Positions 45,620 through 55,481 of a stretch of DNA of 59,611 nucleotides are shown piece after piece. The position numbers were made by a program, and so were the translations under genes. The notes under the pieces were generated by a model that worked only from the letters and a program-made list of their open reading frames with translations, did not search any database and was not told the origin of the DNA. Source of the DNA: Acidimicrobiaceae bacterium (GTDB lineage Bacteria > Actinomycetota > Acidimicrobiia > Acidimicrobiales > Ilumatobacteraceae); contig BGOG01000012.1 in the NCBI GenBank assembly GCA_003569125.1, forward strand, positions 1-59,611. The letters are read 5' to 3'. Within the stretch, counting starts at the first letter, position 1, and each line of letters opens with the position of its first letter.

Positions 45620-47957
45620 CTATTGCGTGCTGAGACTCGCACGAAATTCTCCCTCGCGCATTTTCTGACGAATTTGTGGCGGTGGTTCGTCGAGTCGTTC
45701 GATGGTCACGCCGATGATTTCATCGGTGAAATCAAATCCGTGATGATACGGACCAACCGCCGAGCCGGTGTCAAGACCAACATCAAAAGTCTCACCACTC
45801 ATCGAATAAACGAGAGGTACGGTTTTTTCAATGCGACCTGAGTCGACTTCTTGACCGTCAACCAAAAGTAATGCGTTTCCGCCGGCACCAAAACCCCCAT
45901 CATAAGCAAAACTGACTTCAATGATGTGCGCACCGGTTGCTAGTTTCGCACCACCACCGATTGAAGTGTGCTCGTGACCAAACCAGTTGTAATGAAACAC
46001 TGGTATCGATTCTGAATCCAAATAAAGCGACCAGCCAGCCATGTTGCCGCCCTGGCAAACAATCACACCCTGGGCATTGTTGTTTTTGAGTAGAACATCG
46101 GCAGTGATTCGAAATGAGCAGTTCTTGATATTGATCACTGAACTCTCTGGCATTCGCGTATGGGCTTTTGTATATCGCATTTTAGAAATACCATCCAGTG
46201 AGTGTGGTACCGCAAAATCACCGTGTCGCGGTGAGCCCGGATCTCGCAGTGGATAGACGCCGTATTGCTTAGCGTGCTGATCAAATAGTTCTTGAAGCTC
46301 GACAAGTTTCGCTGGGTTGGTTTGGGCGAGGTCAACAGCCTGTGAAAAATCTTCGGCGACGTTGTATAACTCCCAGCGTTCTTGTGGGCCATCGAATTCG
46401 AAACCTTGCAGACGAATCCATGGCAAACGACCGTGAAAGCACGAGGCAATCCAGCCGTCGTGATACAGCGCACGATTACCGAGAATCTCGAAATATTGAG
46501 ATGTGTGAGTGCTGGGCGCTTCAGCGTTGTCAAAAGAATATTTCATTGACGTGCCATGAATCGGCATTTGCTCGATGCCGTTGACATGTGTTGGTGGCTT
46601 GATGCCGGCGACGTCATAAATAGTTGGCGCGATATCGATTACATGATGAAATTGCGTTCGCAGTGCGCCGTGGTCATTTAATTTTCTTTGGCCACGAAAT
46701 AGCAATGGCGTTGCGAGTGCCGCCGAAGTGCGAGGCAACTTGCTTCATCCACTGAAAAGGCGAGTCCAGCGCCCATGCCCAGCCGACATTGAAATGATTT
46801 TCGCATTTGGCGGTGCCAAAATCTTCAATGTGTTCAAGCAGCCACTCGGGGTCTTCAGGAACACCGTTTTGAAATGACGGCGCACTCCACGCGCCATGAA
46901 TCGTGCCTTCGGCTGACGCGCCGTTGTCGCCGGTGATGTAAATAACCAGCGTGTTGTCGGCGATTTTGAGATCGTCGAGTGCATCGATCACCCGTTTGAT
47001 TTGCGCATCGGTGTGCGCAAGAAAACCCGCGAAAGTCTCCATCAATCGTCTGGCAACTGGTCGGTAGCGCTCGGGGTAGTCGTCCCACGCAGGTATTTGT
47101 TCGGGGCGCTTCGTCAACGCCGTATCTTTTGGAATGACACCAAGTTTCAACTGACGTTCGTAGATTTCTTCGCGCAGACTGTCCCATCCGCCGTCAAATT
47201 TGCCTTTGAATTTGTCAATCCACTCGCGTGGCACATGATGTGGAGCGTGCACGGCTGGTGTCGAGAAATAACAAAAGAAAGGTTTGTTGGGCGACGATGC
47301 TTTTTGTCGCTGCATCCAAGTGATCGTTTGATCGGCGAGATCTTGCGTCAGGTGATAATCGGGTTTGCCAACGTGTGGCGAAACTGGTGTTGTTTGGTCA
47401 TAAACAGGCGGCTCGTATTGCGACGACTCTGCGCCCATGATTCCGTAAAAGCGATCGAAGCCGAGACCAGTCGGCCAGCGATCAAAAGGACCTGCTGGGC
47501 TTTGCTCCCAAGATGGCGTCAAGTGCCACTTGCCAAAACATGCAGTGCTGTAGCCAGACATTCGCAACACTTGGGCAACAGTTGCCGACTCGGGTGGGAT
47601 CGCACTGTCGTAGCCAGGAAACGAATTGGCAATTTCGGTGATGCCGCCCATGTGCACTGTGTGGTGATTGCGGCCAGTCAACAGAGCGGCGCGCGTCGGC
47701 GAGCAAAGCGCGGTCGTATGAAACTGGTTGTAACGCAATCCTGCTTTGGCGATTTTGTCGAGACCAGGAGTTGTAACTGGACCACCGAAATTACCGAAAG
47801 ATCCGAAGCCGACATCATCAAGCATGATCAATAAAATATTTGGTGCGTCGTCAGGGGCCTTCGGGGCCAAAAGTTTTTCTGGCGTCGAGTCGGTTATGAC
47901 TTTCTTGATCTCACCCGAGAACTTTGGTGTTGCGTTGGGAAGATCGAGACGGCTCAC
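45620..47957 (-). CDS. Sulfatase (formylglycine type, arylsulfatase-like), one frameshift
   Basis: An alkaline phosphatase-superfamily sulfatase of about 779 residues after repair. The metal site starts in LLIMLDDVGFG; the formylglycine motif CSPTRAALLTGRN has the Cys at residue 85; GKWHL and FVDGGW-type motifs follow. No signal peptide is seen, so it likely works in the cytoplasm, with an FGE-type maturase encoded elsewhere. One extra A near 46680 shifts the frame; repair gives SWPKKINDHGALRTQFHHVIDIAPT. The C-terminal part is a beta-rich extension. It overlaps the MBL-fold gene by four bases. The substrate is a sulfate ester of unknown identity. Confidence 0.88.
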
Positions 47958-49672
47958 GAGCGCAGGCCGTCGATGTCGAACACGCCAAGTGCACTTTTCG
48001 CGGTTGCTTGATTGCCTTCGATCTTTAATGCGCCCGAATCAATAGCCTCGGACAAAGTCATTACGCCAGTCAAAATATCCGCCCATATTTCGAGCGTACA
48101 AAAAACATATATCTGTGCGTCGCGCCCGTCGGTTTGCTTGGCAATACAGTTTCGAATGTGCAGACCAGTCTTGTCGTGACCTACGAAGTCGAAACAAATA
48201 TTCGCGTCGATACCGACAGCATGATCAGGATCAAGCATCACTCGCAATATGTGCACTGCCCGCTCAGCCGATGCAGATAAAATTTGTCTACGAGTGAGAC
48301 GATGCGTATTGAATCGCGTCAAATCAAGGGTGCCGTCTAGATCGCGGGCTCGGGCTAAACACCAGTTTCTAATATTGGCCGCGGTCGTTCGTTGGGCGAT
48401 CAGTCGAAGAGCGCTTGCTAAAAGTGCGCGATCTGAAGTTTCGGCGTCGGTGCTGTAACTAAGCCAAGAGCCGAGTTCGCACGCCCATCGCAAATCGTTA
48501 TTTTTAATCGCCTCTTGGGTGATTTCGCGCACGATTTCGCGACCACCAAAGCCAGCGATCATTCTGTCCGAATGTTCGATTCTTGGCAGTGGAAACAAGT
48601 TCGCGGCGTCACCGTCGAACCAACCGAGAAGACCCGTGCGAATTTGCCGAACATGGTGTTCGGCGACCCCGTAAAATTCGGATGTCAAATTGTCGTCATC
48701 ATAAAAATCTGGCAGTCGAATCGTGTGACCAAGTTCGACGCTCGTGTAGCCACGGTTTGTAAGTCGCACGGTTTGATCAAATAAAAACTGGATCGAATCG
48801 CGGTATTTTGTGACGCGATTCTTGATTTCGTCAGCGCCGCTGATCGGCATTCCATGTGCACCGATCAAATGATCCGCATTTAGCGACAGCAAGTGGTCAA
48901 CGCCATTTAGCATTATTCGTGGGTCACGATATTCTTCGCCGCGAATCGCAAAAATATTGAACAACACGGGCCAAACCAAATTGTTGACCGCGCAGCCGAG
49001 TGTGCTGAACCAAAAAGTCACCGAATCGTCTGCGTCAGATGGTGCCGGAGTCACTTCGATGTTCAGGCCCGCGACTCTTATCGTGCATTGTGAATTGAAA
49101 GTTTTTTTCGGGGCGATGAAGCCGTTGGTCTGGGTGGTGAACTGTGGGTTGCGGTAGAAATTGCCCAGTCCGACGTTGACGATTCCGTCAGGACCATCTT
49201 GTGGCAGTGTTATCGCAAATTGCTCGACAAGCCCGCGACCGTAGGCAGGTGCAATTTCGGTGGTCGCCCTGACTCGGTTGTAGGCGATCTTTTCGTGCCC
49301 CCAAATTTGAACATCTTGAGTTGGGTCGTCGTCAAGAACCGCTTGTGTGCCTGAGACATAATGAAAATGCGTGTAAAGAACCGCAACGATCGGGCGTGAA
49401 GTTTTTGTTCGCAATTCTGTGATCGCTGCGGTCATCTCTTCGTTCGACTCGCCAGTATCGATCGCAATTATTCCGTCTGGTGCGTCGATGAATGTTTGAT
49501 TTGATAATCCATTGCCGACTAGGCACCAAACGCCTGGACGAACTTCATAGAAATTTTTAACAAGGCGCTGCGTTTGCCCGGCATGATCGCGATGCGTTAT
49601 TTGTCCACTCGGCAATGTGATCGTGTTGCGATCATTTGGTTCGAAACTTCTTGCACGATTTGTTTTGGTCAT
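47954..49672 (-). CDS. Alkylsulfatase-like MBL-fold protein with degenerate metal site
   Basis: A 572-residue protein with the order of SdsA1/BDS1-type alkylsulfatases: MBL fold (residues ~40-310), dimerisation domain (~320-440) and an SCP2-like C-terminus (~450-572). The metal motif HxHxDH reads THFHYVSG, with H102 and H104 kept but the Asp and His replaced by V106 and S107. The downstream segment normally carrying the acidic ligands (TEAPAEM, AENATHT) reads SDADDSV and AVNNLVW. The dinuclear zinc site therefore looks broken, and it may have a different or non-catalytic role. It overlaps the sulfatase gene by four bases and begins two bases after the oxygenase gene. Confidence 0.82.
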   Translation of the reverse strand: MTKTNRARSFEPNDRNTITLPSGQITHRDHAGQTQRLVKNFYEVRPGVWCLVGNGLSNQTFIDAPDGIIAIDTGESNEEMTAAITELRTKTSRPIVAVLYTHFHYVSGTQAVLDDDPTQDVQIWGHEKIAYNRVRATTEIAPAYGRGLVEQFAITLPQDGPDGIVNVGLGNFYRNPQFTTQTNGFIAPKKTFNSQCTIRVAGLNIEVTPAPSDADDSVTFWFSTLGCAVNNLVWPVLFNIFAIRGEEYRDPRIMLNGVDHLLSLNADHLIGAHGMPISGADEIKNRVTKYRDSIQFLFDQTVRLTNRGYTSVELGHTIRLPDFYDDDNLTSEFYGVAEHHVRQIRTGLLGWFDGDAANLFPLPRIEHSDRMIAGFGGREIVREITQEAIKNNDLRWACELGSWLSYSTDAETSDRALLASALRLIAQRTTAANIRNWCLARARDLDGTLDLTRFNTHRLTRRQILSASAERAVHILRVMLDPDHAVGIDANICFDFVGHDKTGLHIRNCIAKQTDGRDAQIYVFCTLEIWADILTGVMTLSEAIDSGALKIEGNQATAKSALGVFDIDGLRS

Positions 49673-49674
49673 AT

Positions 49675-50652
49675 CTAATTGTAATTCGTGTGTTGAGTCG
49701 TGTCTGGAGAAATTTCATCTGGCCAATTTGAGTGCCAAATATTTGTCGCACTCGTTCCCACGTGCAACGGCTCTCGGGCGAAGCCTGGCAACGGCTCGAG
49801 CAGTGGTTTGACGATTACATCCCACCTCGGTTTAGAAAAAAATGGAAACGATTGCCGAGGTTTACCGGTTCGGTTTATGACTCGGTGTGGTGTCGAAATC
49901 AAGCGACCACCACTCCAGAGTTCTAGCATGTCGCCGACATTCAAGATCATGCCGTCTGGCGGGCATTCGGCTTTTATCCACTGATCGTCAAGCGTGCGAA
50001 CCTCCAATCCACCAACCGGATCATGTGCGAGCAATGTCAATAAATTGAAATCTTTGTGAGGGTGTTGTCCCCAAGTCTCATCAAGTGCTGGAGTGGGCGG
50101 ATAATTCAGCAGAGTCATATTCGTCAGTGGATTAGTCATGCATTGCAAAATATATTTTTCGTCGATGCCCATGGTTTTGCAAAGCGCAACAATTAAGCAT
50201 TCACTGACACGAGTTAGTTCTCGCCAGTAGCTCATAACCGGGGTCTTGATGTCTTGGGCGATATCTGGCCATTTGTTTGGCCCGTAAAGATTGCAGTCTT
50301 TGCAAATCTGATCGTCTGGATCAGTTTCGTTGTGCAGTTTCCATGCTTCGTACTGGTCAGCGTTTCCTTTACCCGAATTGGGCGTAAAAAATCCCAATGG
50401 CACGAACCCTCGATAGTTGCCCTTGACCACCATGTCTTGAAGCAGAACCTCTCGCGGAGTCTCAAAAACTGTGGCGACTGCTTTGCGCATCGCCGCGGTC
50501 GTCGTGCTGGCAACTTGATGTCCGGTAACAATTGCAAAACCGACTTCGCTCAATGCTTGGTAGAGAGACTTCGAAGATTCGGCGAACTCTAAAGATTCTG
50601 GGTTCTTTGTAATTATTGCCGAGATGTCAACGATCGGCAGTCGCTTATCCAT
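49675..50652 (-). CDS. 2-oxoglutarate/Fe(II) oxygenase, isopenicillin N synthase family
   Basis: A 325-residue non-haem iron oxygenase. The N-terminal DIOX_N-like part starts LPIVDISAI. The iron facial triad is seen as HxD in HPHKDFN and a distal His in STPHRVIN, and the 2OG-binding RxS in RQSFPF. All catalytic elements are present. The family hydroxylates, desaturates or demethylates diverse small molecules. It lies in a minus-strand run with formate dehydrogenase genes upstream (8-base gap) and sulfatase-like genes downstream, suggesting a shared pathway. The substrate is unknown. Confidence 0.9.
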   Translation of the reverse strand: MDKRLPIVDISAIITKNPESLEFAESSKSLYQALSEVGFAIVTGHQVASTTTAAMRKAVATVFETPREVLLQDMVVKGNYRGFVPLGFFTPNSGKGNADQYEAWKLHNETDPDDQICKDCNLYGPNKWPDIAQDIKTPVMSYWRELTRVSECLIVALCKTMGIDEKYILQCMTNPLTNMTLLNYPPTPALDETWGQHPHKDFNLLTLLAHDPVGGLEVRTLDDQWIKAECPPDGMILNVGDMLELWSGGRLISTPHRVINRTGKPRQSFPFFSKPRWDVIVKPLLEPLPGFAREPLHVGTSATNIWHSNWPDEISPDTTQHTNYN

Positions 50653-50660
50653 TGCTCTAG

Positions 50661-51599
50661 TTAATCAGAAGCGCGGTTCTGGACGTGTTGAAAGCCGAAG
50701 CGACCCTTAATGCACAGGTTGCCATGAGTTACCGAATGATCGCTAGGTGAGGTGACTTTGACGATCGTGTTGTCTTGCACGTGCAAGGTCAGCGCACATC
50801 CGACCCCGCAATACGGACAAATAGTGTCCGTCTGCGTCTGCTCAGGCTCGTTCCATGTGCCGTCTTGGCGCATTTCATATTCGCTTGTGAACATCAGCGC
50901 GCCGGTTGGACAAACTTGAATGCAGTTTCCGCAATACACACATGCAGAATCGGTCAGATCAACGGCAAATTCGGTTGAAATTCTGGCGTCAAAGCCACGC
51001 CCCGCGGTTGTAATTGCAAAAGTATTTTGCCATTGCTCGCCACAGGCGTCGACACACTGGTAACACAGAATACATTTCGAATAGTCGCGAACATAAAGTG
51101 TGTTGTCGACCTTGACATCTTGATGCACGGTCTCGGCAGTTGAACCATCGGGTTGGTGGTGGTGTCCGGTGATCGCTTCATCGCGGTCGCTGTGATGATA
51201 TGACGGTGCACCGAATCGTGTTGGCTGTGCACCGTAGCCTTCGTTCCAGCGCGCAACATTTTTTGTCAAAGAAAGATCGACCGAAGAGCCGAGCAACTCA
51301 AGCACGAGTTTGCGACTGTGGCTTGTTCGCTCATTATTTGTTTTGACGATCATGCCTGCTTCGACTTTGCGCGAGCAACTTGGCACGAGAGTTCGCGATC
51401 CTTCAAGTTCGACCATGCACACACGGCACGCATTTTTAGGCGTGATCGTGTCGCCATAACACAGAGTAGGTATCTCTTTGCCCGAAGCGCGACAAGCGTC
51501 CAGCAATGTAGAACCCTCGAGTGCGGTAACTTTCTCGCCGTCAATTGTCAATTCGACACTGCGACGAACTTGCAAGCCGGTTGTTACTTGTGTGCTCAT
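50661..51599 (-). CDS. Formate dehydrogenase iron-sulfur subunit (N-terminal part of FdhA/NuoG-like)
   Basis: A 312-residue protein equal to the N-terminal third of fused FdsA/FdhA proteins. In order: [2Fe-2S] ferredoxin domain (C-x11-C-x2-C-x13-C near residues 47-75), a His-rich linker (YHHSDRDEAITGHHHQ), two [4Fe-4S] sites (CILCYQCVDAC and CVYCGNCIQVC), and at the very end the molybdopterin-type [4Fe-4S] domain (CPYCGVGC and GNLCIKGRFGFQHV). It stops with TAA right there, where fused enzymes run on into the catalytic domain. That catalytic part is encoded separately at 55482-57428. It overlaps the NuoEF-like gene by four bases (ATGA). Confidence 0.9.
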   Translation of the reverse strand: MSTQVTTGLQVRRSVELTIDGEKVTALEGSTLLDACRASGKEIPTLCYGDTITPKNACRVCMVELEGSRTLVPSCSRKVEAGMIVKTNNERTSHSRKLVLELLGSSVDLSLTKNVARWNEGYGAQPTRFGAPSYHHSDRDEAITGHHHQPDGSTAETVHQDVKVDNTLYVRDYSKCILCYQCVDACGEQWQNTFAITTAGRGFDARISTEFAVDLTDSACVYCGNCIQVCPTGALMFTSEYEMRQDGTWNEPEQTQTDTICPYCGVGCALTLHVQDNTIVKVTSPSDHSVTHGNLCIKGRFGFQHVQNRASD

Positions 51600-53437
51600 G
51601 CCGAAAACACTTTAAGCCGTGTGAGCGCCGAGTCGATCGCATTGTGCGCTGTTTGGCCGAGACCACAAATGCTGGCATCGCGCATCACTTGACCAAGGTC
51701 GCGCAGAAGTTGCAAGTCGACGGCACTATTGCCTGTGCCAGAAGACTTGACCAGGCGAGCGAGGGCTTCTTGTTGTCGAACCGTGCCGACTCGACATGGC
51801 ACGCATTGACCGCAAGACTCGTCTCGAAAGAACGCGGCGATGCGTTGCAATTGGTCGACCATGTCGACCGATTGATCGAGCACGAGAATCACGCCTGATC
51901 CCAATGTCGTGCCCGCGGCGCGAGCGGCTTCAAGAGTCAATTCGAGATCAAGATCTTGCGGACCAACAAATCCGCCTGCGGCGCCACCCAACAACACGGC
52001 CTGTAATTGCGATCCAGTTTTGAGCCCGCCCGCAAGATTTATCAATTCTCGCAAAGTTGCGCCGAATGTGACTTCGTAAACGCCCGGCTTGTTCACGGCG
52101 CCAGAGACGCAAAACAATTTTTTACCTTTAGAGCCAGTTGTGCCCCATGTGGCGTATTTTTCACCCGTGTCATTGATGATCGGCAAAACATTGAGCAGGG
52201 TTTCGACATTATTTACTACGGTCGGCTTGCCGAACAGACCTACCTCAACTGGAAACGGCGGCTTGTTGCGCGGTTCGCCACGGTAGCCCTCGATTGAATT
52301 AAAAATTGCAGTTTCTTCGCCACAAATATATGCACCAGCACCTCTAAAAATTGTGATGTCGAAACTGAAACCTGATCCTAAAATATTTTCGCCGAGCATC
52401 GAGCGCGATCGCGCAGACTCAACGGCGTTAGTTAGATTTTTTAGCGCTCGCGGATATTCGCCTCGCAAATAAATCCATCCGTGTTGACAGCCGGTCGCAA
52501 AAGCCGCAATCGTCATCGCTTCGACCAATGCAAATGGATCACCTTCCATTAGTACGCGATCTTTGAAGGTTCCGGGCTCTGACTCGTCGGCATTGCAAAT
52601 TAAATAACGAGTTTTAACTGGCTGGCCTGCAACAGCCGACCACTTTCGCCCAGTCGGGAAAGCCGCACCACCGCGACCGACAAGGCCTGAGGCTGTTACT
52701 TCGGTGATCACTTGTTCTGCGCCAATCGCGATCGCCCGACGCAATGCCACATAACCATTAGATGCGATGTAATCATCAATGCTCAACGGGTCGACTCGAC
52801 CGATGCGAGACAACAAAACCAGTGAAGCATCAGGCGCTTGTGGCACCGCGGCAGAAATTTCTTGTTCGACGCCTGCTGATTTGCCGGCGACAAGATCATT
52901 GATTTCGGTCGTCGTTGCTGGCGCAAGAACTTCATATCGAAGTGTCGAACCTGTTTCGATGACAAGCACTGCAGGCGCGCGTTCACATACGCCAAGACAC
53001 GGCGATGCAACCGCGCCATTAGGGATTGAATCTTCTTTGCATCCAGACATCGCTCGACAAGCCAGATCGACGCAGACATGAACTTGTCTTGCGGGGCGTT
53101 CGTTCGTCGTGAAGAGCGCATAAAAAGTCGCGACACCATAAATGTCGGCAGGGGCTATATCTAGACGTTGCGAGATGTAGTTGATCGCGCCCCGACTCAA
53201 CCAACCGATGCGATCATTGACAGCGTGAAGCGTCGGCAACAACAAATGTCGCAAACCGCGCAAGGATTCTCCGCCGCGAGCAACACGGTGCCCGATCACA
53301 TTTCGTTCACCGCCTTGCGATGTCTCTGGTGCGAGCCCGAGCAACGAATCAACAGCATTTCTCTCTTCGGCCGTAGCCACCGCTGACGCTATTTTTAGAT
53401 CCATTGCGCCTTTGACTTTACGACTTAATTCGCTCAA
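51596..53437 (-). CDS. NAD-dependent formate dehydrogenase beta subunit (NuoE-NuoF fusion)
   Basis: A 613-residue fusion of NuoE-like and NuoF-like parts, the diaphorase unit that passes electrons to NAD+. The NuoE part (residues ~25-175) has the [2Fe-2S] Cys in VCVDLACRAM and SPCLGVC. The NuoF part has the NADH/FMN motif GRGGAAFPTGRKW, NADESEPGTFKDR, GAYICGEETA and the [4Fe-4S] motif SCGQCVPCRVGT with a later ICGLG Cys. The start TTG 53437 has GGAG ten bases upstream; ATG 53404 with AAAGG four bases upstream is an alternative. It begins the tightly spaced run fdhB - iron-sulfur subunit - oxygenase - MBL - sulfatase. Confidence 0.93.
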   Translation of the reverse strand: MSELSRKVKGAMDLKIASAVATAEERNAVDSLLGLAPETSQGGERNVIGHRVARGGESLRGLRHLLLPTLHAVNDRIGWLSRGAINYISQRLDIAPADIYGVATFYALFTTNERPARQVHVCVDLACRAMSGCKEDSIPNGAVASPCLGVCERAPAVLVIETGSTLRYEVLAPATTTEINDLVAGKSAGVEQEISAAVPQAPDASLVLLSRIGRVDPLSIDDYIASNGYVALRRAIAIGAEQVITEVTASGLVGRGGAAFPTGRKWSAVAGQPVKTRYLICNADESEPGTFKDRVLMEGDPFALVEAMTIAAFATGCQHGWIYLRGEYPRALKNLTNAVESARSRSMLGENILGSGFSFDITIFRGAGAYICGEETAIFNSIEGYRGEPRNKPPFPVEVGLFGKPTVVNNVETLLNVLPIINDTGEKYATWGTTGSKGKKLFCVSGAVNKPGVYEVTFGATLRELINLAGGLKTGSQLQAVLLGGAAGGFVGPQDLDLELTLEAARAAGTTLGSGVILVLDQSVDMVDQLQRIAAFFRDESCGQCVPCRVGTVRQQEALARLVKSSGTGNSAVDLQLLRDLGQVMRDASICGLGQTAHNAIDSALTRLKVFSA

Positions 53438-53463
53438 CCTGCGACTTCTCCGTAAGATCGTTT

Positions 53464-53475
53464 ACTAGTACTAGT
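53464..53475. promoter_or_regulatory. 12-bp palindrome between divergent genes
   Basis: ACTAGTACTAGT is a perfect palindrome (also a direct repeat of ACTAGT). It lies in the 75-base region between the formate dehydrogenase beta gene and the oxygenase gene at 53513. It could be an operator for both. No regulator gene is adjacent. Confidence 0.35.
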
Positions 53476-53512
53476 TGTGTAATAGTCGGTTCGATTATTT
53501 AAGGGGTGTTTC

Positions 53513-54361
53513 GTGGTGAAAATTATTGCCAGTGATTACATCGACCTGGTTCGATATCCGATTGAAGAAAACGGGTCGGCGCGCAAAGCTCTCGTAGAAG
53601 CATCAAATTCGGCCGTGCAAGAGAGTGGCTGTGTCGTTCTCAAGGGGTTTCTTCGTGCCGAACGAATAAGTGAACTAGTGCACGAGTGCGACCGCGTTGA
53701 GATGTATGGTCATCGCAACTTCACCCGCACTAATCCGTATTTCTTGAAAGACCGCGAGGACTTGCCAACGAGTCACCCGTTGCGCCGCTTCTACGATCGC
53801 TCGAACGCGTTTGTGCCGGCAGATAACTTCGGCAACAACAGCATCTTGCGCGCAATTTTTGAATGGCCAGCATTCTCGCCGTTCATTAAACAAGTGCTCG
53901 GCGAAGAGAAGTTCTTTCCTTATGCAGACCCTTTGGCAGATGTGACCGTGAATTTGGCCGAGCAGGGTGGAGGGTTTCCGTGGCACTTCGATACGAATAA
54001 CTACACGGTCACTTTGGCTATTCAAAACGCCGAACATGGAGGTGATTTTGAATACAGCCCAATGGTTCGGTCGACTACTGAAGAGAACTATGAGGTCGTC
54101 GAAAAAGTTTTGGACGGTGATAAAGATTTGATCAGAACATTGAAACTCGAGCCGGGAGATTTGCAAATTTTCAAGGGTAGGTATTCATTGCATCGCGTCA
54201 CGCCGCTGAGTGGTGTACGCAAACGCTATGTTGCAATTTTTAGTTATGTCGCCGAGCCTGGCATGGTCAGCAGTCCTCAGCGAGCCAAAGAGCTCTATGG
54301 TCGAGTCTTGCCGATTCATCTTGAGCGTGCGGGTTTGCGCGCCGATGCATTAATTGACTAA
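53513..54361 (+). CDS. 2-oxoglutarate/Fe(II) hydroxylase, HalD/ArpA-like
   Basis: A 282-residue cupin-fold oxygenase similar to HalD/BesD and ArpA-type proteins. The iron ligands are H158 and D160 in PWHFDTN and H227 in SLHRVTP, followed by a basic 2OG-binding region. Because Asp is present where halogenases have Gly or Ala, hydroxylation or demethylation is expected rather than chlorination. The start is GTG 53513 or GTG 53516, with AAGGGG 6-9 bases upstream. The downstream reductase starts 13 bases later. The two form a plus-strand pair lying between parts of the formate dehydrogenase genes. Confidence 0.82.
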   Translation: MVKIIASDYIDLVRYPIEENGSARKALVEASNSAVQESGCVVLKGFLRAERISELVHECDRVEMYGHRNFTRTNPYFLKDREDLPTSHPLRRFYDRSNAFVPADNFGNNSILRAIFEWPAFSPFIKQVLGEEKFFPYADPLADVTVNLAEQGGGFPWHFDTNNYTVTLAIQNAEHGGDFEYSPMVRSTTEENYEVVEKVLDGDKDLIRTLKLEPGDLQIFKGRYSLHRVTPLSGVRKRYVAIFSYVAEPGMVSSPQRAKELYGRVLPIHLERAGLRADALID

Positions 54362-54374
54362 CCGCACTGCAATT

Positions 54375-55481
54375 ATGAAAACCATGAAAGCAGTTGTTAC
54401 GACAGGCAATGGTGGTTACGAAAAACTTGTCTATTGCGACGTGCCGACGCCAGTTGCTGGCGCTGGTGAGGTTTTGCTGCAAGTGCTCGCCGCTGGCGTA
54501 AACAACACAGAAATCAATACTCGCCTCGGTTGGTATTCGTCAAGTGTCGTGACAGGCACAAATAATGTCTCCGAAGACACGCAGCAATCAGCGACACAAA
54601 AACCAGACGGCGGATGGAATATCGCCACGCCGTTTCCATTTATTCAGGGCACCGATTGTTGCGGGCGGGTCGTTGGTGTTGCACCAGATGTTGATTCGCA
54701 ATTGATCGGCTCACGAGTGATTGTTCGACCGTGCATGCGCCCAGATGGTTTTGGTTCGATGCGCAACATCTGGATGGGCTCCGACTTTGATGGGGCATTC
54801 GCTCAGTTTGTAAAAGTACCTGCCAGCGAGATTTTCGCGGTCAAATCAGACTGGAGCGATACCGAGTTGGGATCATTGCCGTGCAGTTATGGCTCTGGCG
54901 AAAATATGTTGCATCGCGCCAAAGTTGGTGCGAACGAACATGTCTTGGTTGCTGGTGCATCTGGTGGTGTTGGCTCTGCCGTGGTGCAACTCGCAAAACT
55001 TCGCGGGGCGAGAGTCACGGCGATTGTCGGCGAACAAAAAGCAAAACTGGTGCGTGCGATTGGTGCCGATGCAATCATCGAGCGTGGCGAAGACATTATT
55101 AAATTTCTCGGTGAAGAATCGGTTGATGTCGTGGTCGACAATGTCGGGGGGTCGTCATTCGGGTCGATGTTGAAAGTTTTGCGCCGCGGTGGTCGATATG
55201 CATCGTCTGGTGCGATAGGTGGGCCAATAGTGAATCTTGATTTGCGAGATTTTTATCTGAAAGATTTAAACCTTATTGGCTGTACCGCATGGGACGAGCC
55301 AGTGTTCAGCAACCTTGTTTCGTATGTTGAGCAGAATCGTATTAAGCCCTTAGTGGCAAAAACATTTGCATTAACCGAGATCGCCTTGGCACAACAAGAG
55401 TTTCTCGAGAAGAAACATGTCGGTAAATTTGTGCTCGTTCCCGAGCAAGTTCTCGGGCTAGTTGATGGGCTAGTTAACTAG
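54375..55481 (+). CDS. MDR-family zinc-independent alcohol dehydrogenase/quinone reductase-like protein
   Basis: A medium-chain dehydrogenase/reductase of about 368 residues. The GroES-like N-domain has the GAGEVLLQVLAAGVNNTEINTR and GTDCCGRVVGV motifs; the Rossmann motif GASGGVGSAVVQLAKLRG lies near residue 200; and VDVVVDNVGG follows. The Cys-rich structural zinc lobe is missing, as in quinone reductases. The frame is open from TTG 54354, but ATG 54375 (or ATG 54384) fits the fold start better. It probably reduces or oxidises the product of the preceding oxygenase. Its stop abuts the convergent fdhF stop without any gap. Confidence 0.87.
   Translation: MKTMKAVVTTGNGGYEKLVYCDVPTPVAGAGEVLLQVLAAGVNNTEINTRLGWYSSSVVTGTNNVSEDTQQSATQKPDGGWNIATPFPFIQGTDCCGRVVGVAPDVDSQLIGSRVIVRPCMRPDGFGSMRNIWMGSDFDGAFAQFVKVPASEIFAVKSDWSDTELGSLPCSYGSGENMLHRAKVGANEHVLVAGASGGVGSAVVQLAKLRGARVTAIVGEQKAKLVRAIGADAIIERGEDIIKFLGEESVDVVVDNVGGSSFGSMLKVLRRGGRYASSGAIGGPIVNLDLRDFYLKDLNLIGCTAWDEPVFSNLVSYVEQNRIKPLVAKTFALTEIALAQQEFLEKKHVGKFVLVPEQVLGLVDGLVN

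Noticed and set aside
47001-47834. Plus-strand 277-residue open frame opposite the sulfatase
   Set aside because: Antisense shadow of a conserved gene; no recognisable domain and Cys/Arg/Trp-rich composition.
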